A DNA stretch of 64,000 nt from Haliscomenobacter sp. Its GTDB lineage: Bacteria > Bacteroidota > Bacteroidia > Chitinophagales > Saprospiraceae. The position numbers and the translations under genes are program-made. Below, one piece after another: positions 17,486-25,759 of this stretch (positions are counted from its first letter, which is position 1; the number at the start of each line of letters is the position of its first letter). The notes beneath the pieces are model-generated. The model worked only from the letters and a program-made list of their open reading frames with translations, had not been told where the DNA came from and did no database searches. Location of the stretch: positions 310,001 to 374,000 of the forward strand of contig JADJPL010000001.1 of assembly GCA_016713275.1 (NCBI GenBank), in the 5' to 3' direction.

Positions 17486-17557
17486 ATGCTTTTTTTAGGC
17501 CCTCTTTATCCGCCAGGAATGTCCGGGCAGCCAACCAACCTGGGGATCCGCCCGTGA
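17486..17557 (+). pseudogene. N-terminal (signal peptide) fragment of the PUL regulator, out of frame
   Basis: From the ATG at 17486 this frame reads MLFLGPLYPPGMSGQPTNLG and ends at a TGA at 17555-17557. Regulators with this propeller architecture normally start with a short signal sequence, then a NxGxPxVxNF segment running into the first propeller blade. Here the first part is in this frame and VMNFFKKEIRSG is in the next. One extra C in the C3 run at 17551-17553 would join them as GIRPVMNF. The hydrophobic core may begin earlier, at VLLCKFAIMLFLG. Confidence 0.45.
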
Positions 17558-20142
17558 TGAATTTCTTTAAAAAGGAAATTCGATCAGGCGCTCAAACCTG
17601 GGATATTGCCGAAGATTCCTTTGGATACACATTTTTTGCCAATAACTCGGGACTACTCGTTTTTGATGGATATAACTGGGAATTGCATCCACTTCCCAAC
17701 GGGACCATCGTCCGCTCCGTCGCCGTTGACCCTCGAGGAAGGATCTTCGTAGGCGGCCAGGGCGAGTTCGGTTTTTTTAGCCCTAGCCCAAACGGCGCCT
17801 TGCGCTACCACTCCCTGCTTCCGCTCATCCAGGAAAACAACTCCTCTATTGAAGACGTCTGGGATATCCTGGTGACGAATGAGGGTGTTTTCTTTCGGAC
17901 CGACAACCAAGTGTTCCGCTATGACGGCCAGAAGGTATTTAATCTCTTCGGAAAAGGCCGTCCGCTCAATTGCATCGGCAAGTGGGGGAACCAAATCGTC
18001 GTTCAGGACGGAACAAACCAGCTCTACTATTTTGACCAGGGCGCCTTTAAACCTAGAAATAAAAATGCCGTTTTTGATAAAGGCCGGATATCCGGGGTGC
18101 TGAACCTCCAGGATGGTTCTATCCTGATCACGACCATCAACAACGGGATCTTCCTGGAAACAGCTAATGGATTCGAAACCTGGAAGACCAATAACGACGA
18201 ATTCCTGCGGAAGAACATCATCTACTGTTCCGCCTTGATGCCGGATGGCCGCGTACTCATCGGAACCTCTTTCAACGGCATGGTCATAATCGACCAGCAA
18301 AAACGCATTGAGCAGCACCTCAACAAGAAAAACGGCCTTCAAAACAACACCGTTCTCAGCATCGCAGGCGACCACGACGGCAATATCTGGCTCGGATTGG
18401 ACAACGGCCTGGACCTGGTCGGGTTGAGCTCCCCTTTCCGGGCCTATTTCCCGGATGGCGAACTGGAAGGAGCGGGTAGCGCCGTCGCTCTGTTTAAAGA
18501 CAACCTTTATTTTGGCACCAACGGAGGCTTGTATACCATCCCCTGGAAGAAACATTATTTCCTCGAAGAAAAAAATAAAGCAGAGGAAATTCCCAATGCC
18601 CGCGGCCAGGTTTGGGGCCTCAACCAGATCGGTCAACAGCTGCTCATGGGGCACCACAATGGCGCGTTTCAAATCGAAGGCGCCTCCTGCATCAAAATTT
18701 CCGATTTAATGGGCGTCTGGAAATTTGTTGCCATCGACGAACAGCACGCACTGGCAGGCTATTATAAAGGACTAATCCTTTTCGAAAAAAAAGGAACCCT
18801 TTGGGCGCAAAAGCATATCACCAGAAATTTCGTCGAAAGTTCGCGTATTATCTCCCTGGATGCCGCCAAAAATGTCTGGATTGACCACCCCTACCGGGGA
18901 GTGTTCCTGATTCTCAGGGAAGATGTTTTCGATCCGGATTTGGAGCCCAGAAAGTATTCCCACCAAAACGAAATGAATAAAACCCTGAGATATCTGTTCT
19001 TTGATATTAATCAGCGCATCCTGCTTTGCGATCAGGAACACTTTTACCAATACAACCCAATAACCCATAAATCGGAACCCTACCTGGAATTGGCCCCGCA
19101 CGTCCGTGCGGATGCCGGTATCCTGTTCCTGATCCAGGACGACTACAAGAATATCTGGTATGGAAATGCTAGCGGGTCCTATCTGCTGGTACCTGAAAAA
19201 ACCTTTATCCCTTCTTATTCGGTTTATCCGATCGACGATATAACCGGCGTCCTGCCGGGGGGATTTGAATCGGTGCTTACTATAGACAAAAACAATGTGA
19301 TTTTCCCCACTGAAAAAGGCTTTCTGTTTTTTGACCCCGCCCGATATATGGAGGACACCTCCGCAGCCCAGGTTTTTCTGTCAAAAGCCATCCTGAACAA
19401 CGGGGCGGACAGCATTTTTTACACCGGCCATCTGGGACAGAAACTCCTCAATTTCCGTTTTAAGAAAAAGCACCATAGTTTTACCTTTCATTTCTCGGTA
19501 AACAGCACAGGGAAAAAAGACTTGATCAGCTACCGTTATTTCCTCAAAGGAAGCGACCGGGAATGGTCGGCATGGAATAGCTCTCCTAACGTAGTTTATT
19601 CCAAACTTCCTCCGGGCCGGTATACCCTCCTCGTAAAAGCCAAAAACCAAACCGGGATCGAAAGCCCTCCGGTCGAAATAAACATCCGGATCGTCCGGCC
19701 CTGGTATGAAGTTGCCGCGACGGTATTGATCGTCGCATTGCTGTTCTCCATCCCCTATTTTATTACCAGGCGGCAGCGCAAAAAGCACGAACGCGAACGA
19801 TCCCACCTTCTGGAAACAACCAAAAAACGGGAAGAAGAACATCTTATCTATGCCGAAGCTTCCAAAGAAGAGATCACCAAACTCCAGAACGAAAAACTGA
19901 TGACCGAACTTCATTTCAAAAACCAGGAACTCACTTCCTTTACGTACCACCTGGTGAATAAAAATGAACTGATCTCGGAAATCAACGCCGTCGTGCACCG
20001 GCTGGAACACAAACTGAATGACCACCCGGAGGTCAAAAAAGAACTCAGACAAATCCTGAAATTGACCGATAAGAACGCGGATGTTGATGCCAATTGGCAG
20101 GATTTTATAAAAATTTTGATCAGGTGCATGCCCATTTTATAA
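17557..20142 (+). CDS. PUL regulator: beta-propeller sensor with Y_Y_Y domain (main part)
   Basis: This frame encodes about 860 residues of a sensor of the two-component-regulator propeller type. Repeats such as TWDIAEDSFGYTFFANNSG, VAVDPRGRIFVGGQGEFG and IAGDHDGNIWLGLDNGLD mark a double seven-bladed propeller that binds ligand in the periplasm. A Y_Y_Y domain follows (KDLISYRYFLKGSDREWSAW, SKLPPGRYTLLVKAKN), then one transmembrane helix (VAATVLIVALLFSIPYFI) and a coiled coil. There is no histidine kinase domain; the expected LuxR-like HTH lies just downstream in another frame. It is divergent from susC and should activate the locus in response to glucan oligosaccharides (inference). An open reading frame extends upstream to 17380, but that part does not look coding. 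Confidence 0.85.
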   Translation: MNFFKKEIRSGAQTWDIAEDSFGYTFFANNSGLLVFDGYNWELHPLPNGTIVRSVAVDPRGRIFVGGQGEFGFFSPSPNGALRYHSLLPLIQENNSSIEDVWDILVTNEGVFFRTDNQVFRYDGQKVFNLFGKGRPLNCIGKWGNQIVVQDGTNQLYYFDQGAFKPRNKNAVFDKGRISGVLNLQDGSILITTINNGIFLETANGFETWKTNNDEFLRKNIIYCSALMPDGRVLIGTSFNGMVIIDQQKRIEQHLNKKNGLQNNTVLSIAGDHDGNIWLGLDNGLDLVGLSSPFRAYFPDGELEGAGSAVALFKDNLYFGTNGGLYTIPWKKHYFLEEKNKAEEIPNARGQVWGLNQIGQQLLMGHHNGAFQIEGASCIKISDLMGVWKFVAIDEQHALAGYYKGLILFEKKGTLWAQKHITRNFVESSRIISLDAAKNVWIDHPYRGVFLILREDVFDPDLEPRKYSHQNEMNKTLRYLFFDINQRILLCDQEHFYQYNPITHKSEPYLELAPHVRADAGILFLIQDDYKNIWYGNASGSYLLVPEKTFIPSYSVYPIDDITGVLPGGFESVLTIDKNNVIFPTEKGFLFFDPARYMEDTSAAQVFLSKAILNNGADSIFYTGHLGQKLLNFRFKKKHHSFTFHFSVNSTGKKDLISYRYFLKGSDREWSAWNSSPNVVYSKLPPGRYTLLVKAKNQTGIESPPVEINIRIVRPWYEVAATVLIVALLFSIPYFITRRQRKKHERERSHLLETTKKREEEHLIYAEASKEEITKLQNEKLMTELHFKNQELTSFTYHLVNKNELISEINAVVHRLEHKLNDHPEVKKELRQILKLTDKNADVDANWQDFIKILIRCMPIL

Positions 20143-20344
20143 ACGCCTGACCGAAGAATTCAAAGACCTCAGCCCCAACGACTATAAAATGTGCACCTAC
20201 CTGCGCATGAACCTCACCAGCAAGGAAATCGCTTCCCTGATGAATATTTCCATCCGCAGCGTAGAGACCAACCGCTACCGGCTTAGGAAAAAACTGGGCA
20301 TCGACCCCAGCACCAACCTCAACCAGTTCCTCATGAATTACTAA
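20138..20344 (+). pseudogene. LuxR-type HTH output domain of the PUL regulator, out of frame
   Basis: This frame reads FYKRLTEEFKDLSPNDYKMC, then YLRMNLTSKEIASLMNIS and VETNRYRLRKKLGI, ending LNQFLMNY and a TAA at 20344. It is the DNA-binding domain that completes propeller/Y_Y_Y regulators. The main part ends at 20142 in another frame. Adding one A to the A5 run at 20109-20113 and one T to the T4 run at 20135-20138 restores NFDQVHAHFYKRLTEEF without a stop, giving a product of about 950 residues. As it stands the regulator would lack its DNA-binding domain. Confidence 0.75.
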
Positions 20345-20397
20345 TGGAAGCCACCCAATAGAATGTTCGATTTCAGACCAGATTAAATAGGTTACGC

Positions 20398-20760
20398 ATG
20401 GAAAAAATGAAACTGGAACATAGAAAACAACAACTCCTGCCTTTTCACTCCTTTCTGGGCCGAATGTTCCGCTATGGCTTGCTTTCCACCTCACTGGTCG
20501 CTTTTTCTATTGGACTGGGAATGGCAGGATACCATTTTTTTGCAGGTCTGAGCTGGCTCGATAGCTTCTACAATGCCTGTATGATCCTCACCGGCATGGG
20601 ACCGGTGTCCGTTCTAACCGCCCCTGCAGCTAAGCTATTTTCCTCCTTTTATGCCTTATATAGCGGCATTGCCTTTCTGAGCATCACAGCGATTGTCGTG
20701 GCGCCCCTGGCCCATCGGGTGCTCCACATCCTCCACCTGGAACAGGAGGAATCGGAATAG
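20398..20760 (+). CDS. Small two-helix protein resembling a K+-channel pore module
   Basis: The 120-residue protein has a transmembrane helix at about 27-48, a short amphipathic re-entrant segment (WLDSFYNACMILTGMGPV, 53-70) and a second helix at about 82-103, the order helix-pore-helix of 2TM potassium channels. In place of the TVGYG filter it has TGMGPV, so potassium selectivity is not supported. Similar short proteins are usually annotated as hypothetical. It stands alone between the PUL regulator and the iron locus and ends 29 bases before a terminator hairpin. Function is unknown. Confidence 0.65.
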   Translation: MEKMKLEHRKQQLLPFHSFLGRMFRYGLLSTSLVAFSIGLGMAGYHFFAGLSWLDSFYNACMILTGMGPVSVLTAPAAKLFSSFYALYSGIAFLSITAIVVAPLAHRVLHILHLEQEESE

Positions 20761-20789
20761 TTAATAAACTTGTTGCGATGGGAATCCGT

Positions 20790-20825
20790 GCGAGCTGAAA
20801 AGGGCTCTTTTCTCGCCCCCTTTTT
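20790..20825 (+). terminator. Rho-independent terminator after the channel-like gene
   Basis: GCGAG...AAAAG pairs with CTTTT...CTCGC (10 bp with a small bulge, loop GGCT region), followed by five Cs and five Ts at 20816-20825. It separates the upstream gene from the iron-regulated receptor. Confidence 0.6.
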
Positions 20826-20835
20826 CATTAGGGAC

Positions 20836-20878
20836 TTGACTTGTCATAATTTTAAAGTTAGTTTTATCTAACTTTAAA
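20836..20878 (+). promoter_or_regulatory. Promoter with overlapping DtxR-type operator before TonB receptor gene
   Basis: TTG at 20836-20838, 20 bases, then TAGTTTTA at 20859-20866 form a promoter of the Bacteroidota kind. Over the -7 box lies a perfect 11-bp inverted repeat with a six-base spacer (20851-20878), core GTTAG-N6-CTAAC at 20857-20872. The same core in the same place relative to the -7 box occurs before the dtxR gene (23207-23222). A metal-loaded DtxR-family repressor would block polymerase here. Confidence 0.65.
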
Positions 20879-20919
20879 TATTTTATTATACTTCTATAGA
20901 TAAGTTACAATATCCTAAT

Positions 20920-23163
20920 ATGCCTCTTGTGAAATTCAATCGCCTTATCGCATACCTCACTTGTTTTGCCTTTCCAGCTCTATCGGCAGCTCAAATGCCC
21001 CTGGCAACACTTCGATGCACCGTCCTTTCGGAGGACGGCCTGCCCCTCCCTCTCGCTACGGTGTATTTACCCGGGTTGCATATTGGGGGGGCCACCGACT
21101 CGCTAGGAACCGTTGAGCTAAAAAACCTACCGTCCGGCGAACTCGAAGTGGAAGCCTCCTATGTTGGTTTCTTTCCGCAAAGGAAAAAAGCGCTTGCCGA
21201 CGCTGGTTCTGCGACCACCCTCACGTTCCACCTTGCCTTAATGCCTATGGATGAAGTTGTCATCACTGGCACAATGCGCGAAATCCGGCGCTCCAATAGC
21301 GCCATTCCAGTAGAACTAATTTCTTCCAAATTGTTTTTGCGAAACCCCACTCCTAATCTGTTTGAATCCGTCGGCATGCTCAGTGGGATACAGCCAGTGC
21401 TGAACTGCAACGTTTGCAATACCGGGGATATCCAGATCAACGGTATGGACGGGGTCTATACCCAGGTGCTGCTCGATGGAATGCCGATTGTTAGCGGTTT
21501 GGGCGCCGTATACGGACTAATGGGTATCCCCAATAGCTTGATCGACCGAATCGAAGTGGTCAAAGGCCCAGCTGGGAGCCTTTACGGATCGGAAGCCATG
21601 GCGGGTCAAATCAATATAATTACTAAAAACCCGGATCAAGCCCCCCGGTTGGCTTTGGAAATATTCACCACCAGTTGGGGTGAATGGAATGCCGATGCCG
21701 GCTGGAAAACCAAGATTGGACAAAAGACCTCGGCCCTCTGGGGCGCAAATGGATTTATGTTCCAAAACCGGGTGGACCACAACCAGGATGGGTTCACCGA
21801 CCTTGCCTTGCAAAAAAGGCTTTCCCTGTTTAACAAATGGCAATGGAACAGGCCGGACAACCAAATGGCCCAGTTAGGCGCCCGGTTCGTTCGGGAAGAC
21901 CGCTGGGGAGGAGAACTGGAGTGGAACCCCGGTTTCCGAGGAGGTGACGTGATTTATGGCGAAAGTATCTATACGAACCGGCTGGAAGCATTTGGGACGT
22001 ACCAACTCCCTGGCGCAGTCCCCGTGTTCATCCAGGCATCTTATGCCTTCCACAACCAGGATTCCTACTACGGCATCCATGCCTACAACGCACGTCAAGA
22101 CATCGCCTTTGGGCAAATGTATATGAACAAAAGCTTTGCCCGGCATCACCTCCTCGCCGGAGTAGCCATGCGTTATTCGTTTTATGACGACAATACCCCT
22201 GCAACGGCCTTCCCCAGCCGTACCTGGCTACCCGGTGCATTTGCCCAAAGCGAATGGAAGTTCCCCAACCACAACGACTTGCTCACCGGTATCCGTCTCG
22301 ACTGGCACCCCGATCACGGCGCCATTTGGTCTCCGCGCATCGCCTTCCATCAGCATCTGAGCGCAAATCAAAGCCTGCGCTGGAGCACAGGAAGCGGGTT
22401 CCGGGTGGTCAGCCTGTTTACCGAAGACCACGCAGCGCTTAGCGGCGCCCGCGAAGTCGTCATCCGGAGCAACCTCAACCCCGAACGCTCCTGGAGCAGC
22501 ACCCTTAATTACAACCTGAAGATCCCTTCCAAACGCTTCTTTCTCGACCTCGACGCCACGGCCTTTTATACCTGGTTTTCTAACCGCATCCTGCCAGATT
22601 ACGATACCGACCCACAGAAAATCATCTATGCTAATCTCGATGGGAGCGCCCATTCCAGGGGAATAACCCTTCAGGGCAATTATTCCGATGGAACGCCCCT
22701 GACCCTCAACATGGGCCTCACCTTTATGGACGTTTTCTCTTTAAACGACGACCGAGAAAAATCGACCCAAATCCGGGCCCCCAAATGGTCGGGGACCTTC
22801 CTTCTAAGCTATACCCATCCAACATCCCAAATTACCTTCGACCTGAATGGTAACTGGTACGGCCCCCAACGCCTTCCGGTTGTACCCCATGACTTCCGGC
22901 CTGCGTACAGCCCCTGGTTTGCGCTCCTGAATTTCCAGATTTCCAGAAAATTCCGATCCGGCTTCGAGCTCTTCGGCGGCGTCAAAAACTTCCTCCATTT
23001 CGTTCCTCAAGACCCTATTTTACGTCCGTTCGACCCCTTCGACCGCCTCGTAGACGACCCCATAAACAACCCTTTTGGCTACACCTTTGATCCAAGTTAT
23101 AACTATGCCCCCGTGCAAGGTATTCGGGGCTTTTTAGGAATGCGGTTTTCCCTTTCTCCATAA
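20920..23163 (+). CDS. TonB-dependent receptor, probably iron-regulated
   Basis: This 747-residue outer-membrane receptor has a signal peptide (about 1-24, ending LSAA), a carboxypeptidase-D-like domain (RCTVLSEDGLPLPLATVYLP, about 30-105), a TonB-box region (DEVVITG), a plug (LLDGMPIVSGLGAVYGLMG, VVKGPAGSLYGSEAMAGQIN) and a 22-strand barrel ending LGMRFSLSP. The CNVCNTGDIQINGMDG segment in the plug is shared with a group of receptors often linked to metal or siderophore uptake. The DtxR-type operator at its promoter and the dtxR-feo genes just downstream suggest it imports an iron complex; the ligand itself is not evident. Confidence 0.9.
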   Translation: MPLVKFNRLIAYLTCFAFPALSAAQMPLATLRCTVLSEDGLPLPLATVYLPGLHIGGATDSLGTVELKNLPSGELEVEASYVGFFPQRKKALADAGSATTLTFHLALMPMDEVVITGTMREIRRSNSAIPVELISSKLFLRNPTPNLFESVGMLSGIQPVLNCNVCNTGDIQINGMDGVYTQVLLDGMPIVSGLGAVYGLMGIPNSLIDRIEVVKGPAGSLYGSEAMAGQINIITKNPDQAPRLALEIFTTSWGEWNADAGWKTKIGQKTSALWGANGFMFQNRVDHNQDGFTDLALQKRLSLFNKWQWNRPDNQMAQLGARFVREDRWGGELEWNPGFRGGDVIYGESIYTNRLEAFGTYQLPGAVPVFIQASYAFHNQDSYYGIHAYNARQDIAFGQMYMNKSFARHHLLAGVAMRYSFYDDNTPATAFPSRTWLPGAFAQSEWKFPNHNDLLTGIRLDWHPDHGAIWSPRIAFHQHLSANQSLRWSTGSGFRVVSLFTEDHAALSGAREVVIRSNLNPERSWSSTLNYNLKIPSKRFFLDLDATAFYTWFSNRILPDYDTDPQKIIYANLDGSAHSRGITLQGNYSDGTPLTLNMGLTFMDVFSLNDDREKSTQIRAPKWSGTFLLSYTHPTSQITFDLNGNWYGPQRLPVVPHDFRPAYSPWFALLNFQISRKFRSGFELFGGVKNFLHFVPQDPILRPFDPFDRLVDDPINNPFGYTFDPSYNYAPVQGIRGFLGMRFSLSP

Positions 23164-23185
23164 TAAGATCCTTTTTATTAAAAAA

Positions 23186-23222
23186 TTGATTATGTTAAAA
23201 AAATAAGTTAGATTTGTCTAAC
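23186..23222 (+). promoter_or_regulatory. Promoter with overlapping DtxR-type operator before dtxR-feo operon
   Basis: TTG at 23186-23188, 20 bases, TAGATTTG at 23209-23216 is a near-ideal Bacteroidota promoter. GTTAG-ATTTGT-CTAAC at 23207-23222 covers the -7 box and matches the operator before the receptor gene. It implies autoregulation of the dtxR gene and iron control of the feo genes behind it. Confidence 0.7.
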
Positions 23223-23234
23223 AAAAATATACCA

Positions 23235-23897
23235 ATGACGCTCACCAAAACGGAGGAAGACTACCTGAAAGCCTTATTCCACCTGAGCATGGAAAACGAA
23301 TCCGATAAGGCCGGCACCAACCAAGTGGCAGAATACCTGGGCTTGTCGCCCGCATCGGTCCATAACATGCTAAAAAAACTCAAAGCCAAAGACCTGGTAG
23401 CCTACGAAAAGTATGGCAAACTTTCGCTTACCGAAAGCGGCAAGTCTATGGCCGTTCGCCTGATCCGCAAGCACCGTCTTTGGGAGACCTTCCTTTTCAA
23501 ACACATGAATTTCACCTGGGACGAAGTGCATGAAGTCGCTGAGCAACTGGAGCACATCCAGTCGTCTAAACTCATTTCCGAATTAGACAAATTTCTGGGG
23601 TATCCCAAACGCGACCCCCACGGCGCCGCCATTCCGAATGAGTTGGGAGAATACAGCCGGGAGCCTCAAATCACCCTGGCCTCCCTTCAGGTAGGCGACA
23701 GCTGCCGCCTGACCTCCGTCCGGGATAGTTCAGCGCCCTTCCTGCAATACGTTTCCCGCATAGGCCTGGCGCTGAGCACCCGGATACGGATCGCCGAAAT
23801 CCAGGAATTCGACGGGTCGATGACCATTGAAACCGAAGGAAGCGCCTACACCGTATCGAAGAAGTTTGCAGAACACGTTTTTGTAGAAAAAATATAA
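23235..23897 (+). CDS. DtxR/MntR-family metal-dependent repressor
   Basis: The 220-residue protein starts MTLTKTEEDYLKALFHLS at the ATG at 23235; a possible TTG at 23214 falls inside the operator and is rejected. The N-terminal winged helix contains NQVAEYLGLSPASVHNMLKK. The dimerisation and metal domain follows (RKHRLWETFLFKHMNFTWDE, VHEVAEQLEHIQS), with His and Glu residues typical of DtxR sites, then a C-terminal FeoA/SH3-like domain (LQVGDSCRLTSVRDSS onwards). It should bind Fe2+ or Mn2+ and repress its own operon and the receptor gene through GTTAG-N6-CTAAC. The next gene follows after 9 bases. Confidence 0.92.
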   Translation: MTLTKTEEDYLKALFHLSMENESDKAGTNQVAEYLGLSPASVHNMLKKLKAKDLVAYEKYGKLSLTESGKSMAVRLIRKHRLWETFLFKHMNFTWDEVHEVAEQLEHIQSSKLISELDKFLGYPKRDPHGAAIPNELGEYSREPQITLASLQVGDSCRLTSVRDSSAPFLQYVSRIGLALSTRIRIAEIQEFDGSMTIETEGSAYTVSKKFAEHVFVEKI

Positions 23898-23906
23898 AAC
23901 CCAGCC

Positions 23907-24950
23907 ATGACGACGCTTGCGATTCAACCGGCTTTTGCCCTTACCACCGGGCTACTGGTGCTCCTTTTGCTGGGGCTGTTGTTTTGGCCGCAAAAAGGAC
24001 TGCTCGCCATTTGGTCGGTGGGGAAAGCCAATGCCCAGCGGGTTCTTCTGGAAGATGCCCTGAAGTTCCTCTTTGATTCCGAATATAAAGGCATTCCGAT
24101 CCGGCTGAACGGCTTCGCGGGCTATTTGCACATTTCCACCGACAAGGCAGCCCGGCTGGTCGAGAGCCTGCGTTCAATAGGCTTGGTTCAGTTTCAGGAA
24201 GACATGCTCAAGCTCACCGATGCCGGGCGTTCGTATGCGCTCCGCATTATCCGCGTGCACCGCATCTGGGAACGCTATCTGGCAGACGAGACAGGAGTTG
24301 CCAACAAGGAATGGCACGGGCGGGCCGATCTCAAAGAGCACAGCATGTCGCTGGAAGCCGCCGACTTGCTTGCCGCCCAGATTGGAAACCCGGTCTTCGA
24401 CCCCCATGGCGACCCCATTCCATCCTCCCGGGGCGAATTGCCCGCTTACACGGGCAAACCGCTTAGCGCGCTGAAGGAGGGCGAGCTTGGCCGAATCGTC
24501 CATATCGAAGATGAACCTGGCGCTATCTATGCTCAAATCCTTGCCCTGGGTCTTTATCCGGGCATGCAAATCTATATCATGGACGTTTCGGAAGACCGAA
24601 TCCAATTTGCCGCGAACGGAGAGGAATGCGTCCTGACACCGCTTTTTGCCTCCAACATTACCGTCGAAAGCCTGAAAGAACGCGAGCCCCTCAAAGAAAA
24701 ATACGCCGCCTTATCCACCCTGAAACTCGGAGAAACCGCCGAAATCCAGGCTATTTCGCCTTCCTGCAGAGGTCAGCAGCGCCGGCGGCTGATGGACCTT
24801 GGCATTGTGCCCGGCACCCTGATCCATACTGCATTTGCCAGCGCTGCCGGAGACCCCGTCGCGTACCAAGTCATGGGCGCCACGGTCGCTATCAGGAGGT
24901 CTCAGGCCAACCTCATTTTTATTAAACCCTCATCAAATACCAAGGTATAA
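23907..24950 (+). CDS. Membrane-anchored DtxR-like/FeoA-FeoA fusion protein
   Basis: The 347-residue protein has one N-terminal transmembrane helix (about 11-30, [17 protein letters not shown]). Then comes a DtxR-like winged helix ([19 protein letters not shown], about 48-120) and a dimerisation-like part ([17 protein letters not shown], about 118-175, [14 protein letters not shown]). Two FeoA/SH3 domains follow, at about 185-258 ([18 protein letters not shown]) and 268-345 ([20 protein letters not shown]). FeoA domains regulate or assemble FeoB, so this protein probably stands in for FeoA at the membrane. No separate feoA gene is present. Whether the winged helix still binds DNA is unknown. 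It is 11 bases before the FeoB GTPase gene. Confidence 0.85.
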   Translation: MTTLAIQPAFALTTGLLVLLLLGLLFWPQKGLLAIWSVGKANAQRVLLEDALKFLFDSEYKGIPIRLNGFAGYLHISTDKAARLVESLRSIGLVQFQEDMLKLTDAGRSYALRIIRVHRIWERYLADETGVANKEWHGRADLKEHSMSLEAADLLAAQIGNPVFDPHGDPIPSSRGELPAYTGKPLSALKEGELGRIVHIEDEPGAIYAQILALGLYPGMQIYIMDVSEDRIQFAANGEECVLTPLFASNITVESLKEREPLKEKYAALSTLKLGETAEIQAISPSCRGQQRRRLMDLGIVPGTLIHTAFASAAGDPVAYQVMGATVAIRRSQANLIFIKPSSNTKV

Positions 24951-24961
24951 TACCCAACCAT

Positions 24962-25747
24962 ATGAACGCATCCCACAACTGTGAAAACTGCCCTGTCCAC
25001 CACCGCGAAAACCTGATCCGGCTTGGTATCGCCATGGACCGCGTCGATTACGTGGTGGCCCTTGCGGGCAACCCCAACACCGGAAAAAGCACCGTATTCA
25101 ATAACCTGACCGGCCTTCGGCAGCATACTGGCAACTGGCCCGGAAAAACCGTCGTGCGGGCTGAAGGCGGATTCTCCTACCGGGAAAAGCGCTATAAAGT
25201 AGTTGATCTTCCCGGTACCTATTCCCTGCTTTCCACCAGCACCGACGAAGAGGTCGCCCGCGATTTTATCCTCTTTGGCCGCCCGGACGTAACCGTAATC
25301 GTCGTAGATGCCACTCGTCTGGAGCGCAACCTCAACCTTACCCTCCAAATCCTGGAGATTACCGACCGGGCGGTGCTATGCCTCAACCTCATGGACGAAG
25401 CCCGGCGCCACCGCATGGAAGTCGATACCCGGACCCTGAGCAGGGAATTGGGCATACCGGTAATCCCTGCCGCTGCCCGTCAAAAAGAAGGGATGGATGA
25501 GCTCATCGCTGCGATCGAGGAGGTGGCCTCCGGAACCTTTGTCTGTAAACCCCACCGGACCACCAACCGATCGGCCAAAATCAACCACGCGATTCAGGTT
25601 TTATCGGAAAAACTGGCCCAGCAGTTCCCCGGGCTGCCCAATCTCAATTGGGTGGCGCTTCGTCTTCTGGAAGGCGACCAAAGCATTATCAATGCCGTGC
25701 AATCCGGTGAATTAGGACAACTCGAGACCGGCATTTTACAACCCTAA
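24962..25747 (+). CDS. feoB: FeoB N-terminal GTPase domain protein (split FeoB)
   Basis: This 261-residue protein is the cytosolic G-domain of the ferrous iron transporter. It opens with CENCPVHH, a cysteine-rich segment. G1 is [16 protein letters not shown]3 is [11 protein letters not shown]4 is CLNLMDEA and G5 is [10 protein letters not shown]; the helical GDI-like region follows. It hydrolyses GTP to gate the permease. It ends in TAA at 25745-25747, and the permease gene starts at 25760 in the same frame with only three sense codons between, so FeoB is divided into two chains at the junction between GTPase and membrane parts. No homopolymer run is involved, so this split looks real. Confidence 0.93.
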   Translation: MNASHNCENCPVHHRENLIRLGIAMDRVDYVVALAGNPNTGKSTVFNNLTGLRQHTGNWPGKTVVRAEGGFSYREKRYKVVDLPGTYSLLSTSTDEEVARDFILFGRPDVTVIVVDATRLERNLNLTLQILEITDRAVLCLNLMDEARRHRMEVDTRTLSRELGIPVIPAAARQKEGMDELIAAIEEVASGTFVCKPHRTTNRSAKINHAIQVLSEKLAQQFPGLPNLNWVALRLLEGDQSIINAVQSGELGQLETGILQP

Positions 25748-25759
25748 AGAATCCAACCG

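Noticed and set aside
23214..23234. TTG at 23214 as start of the DtxR-type gene
   Set aside because: It falls inside the -7 box/operator, and the ATG at 23235 gives the standard DtxR N-terminus MTLTKTEEDYL.
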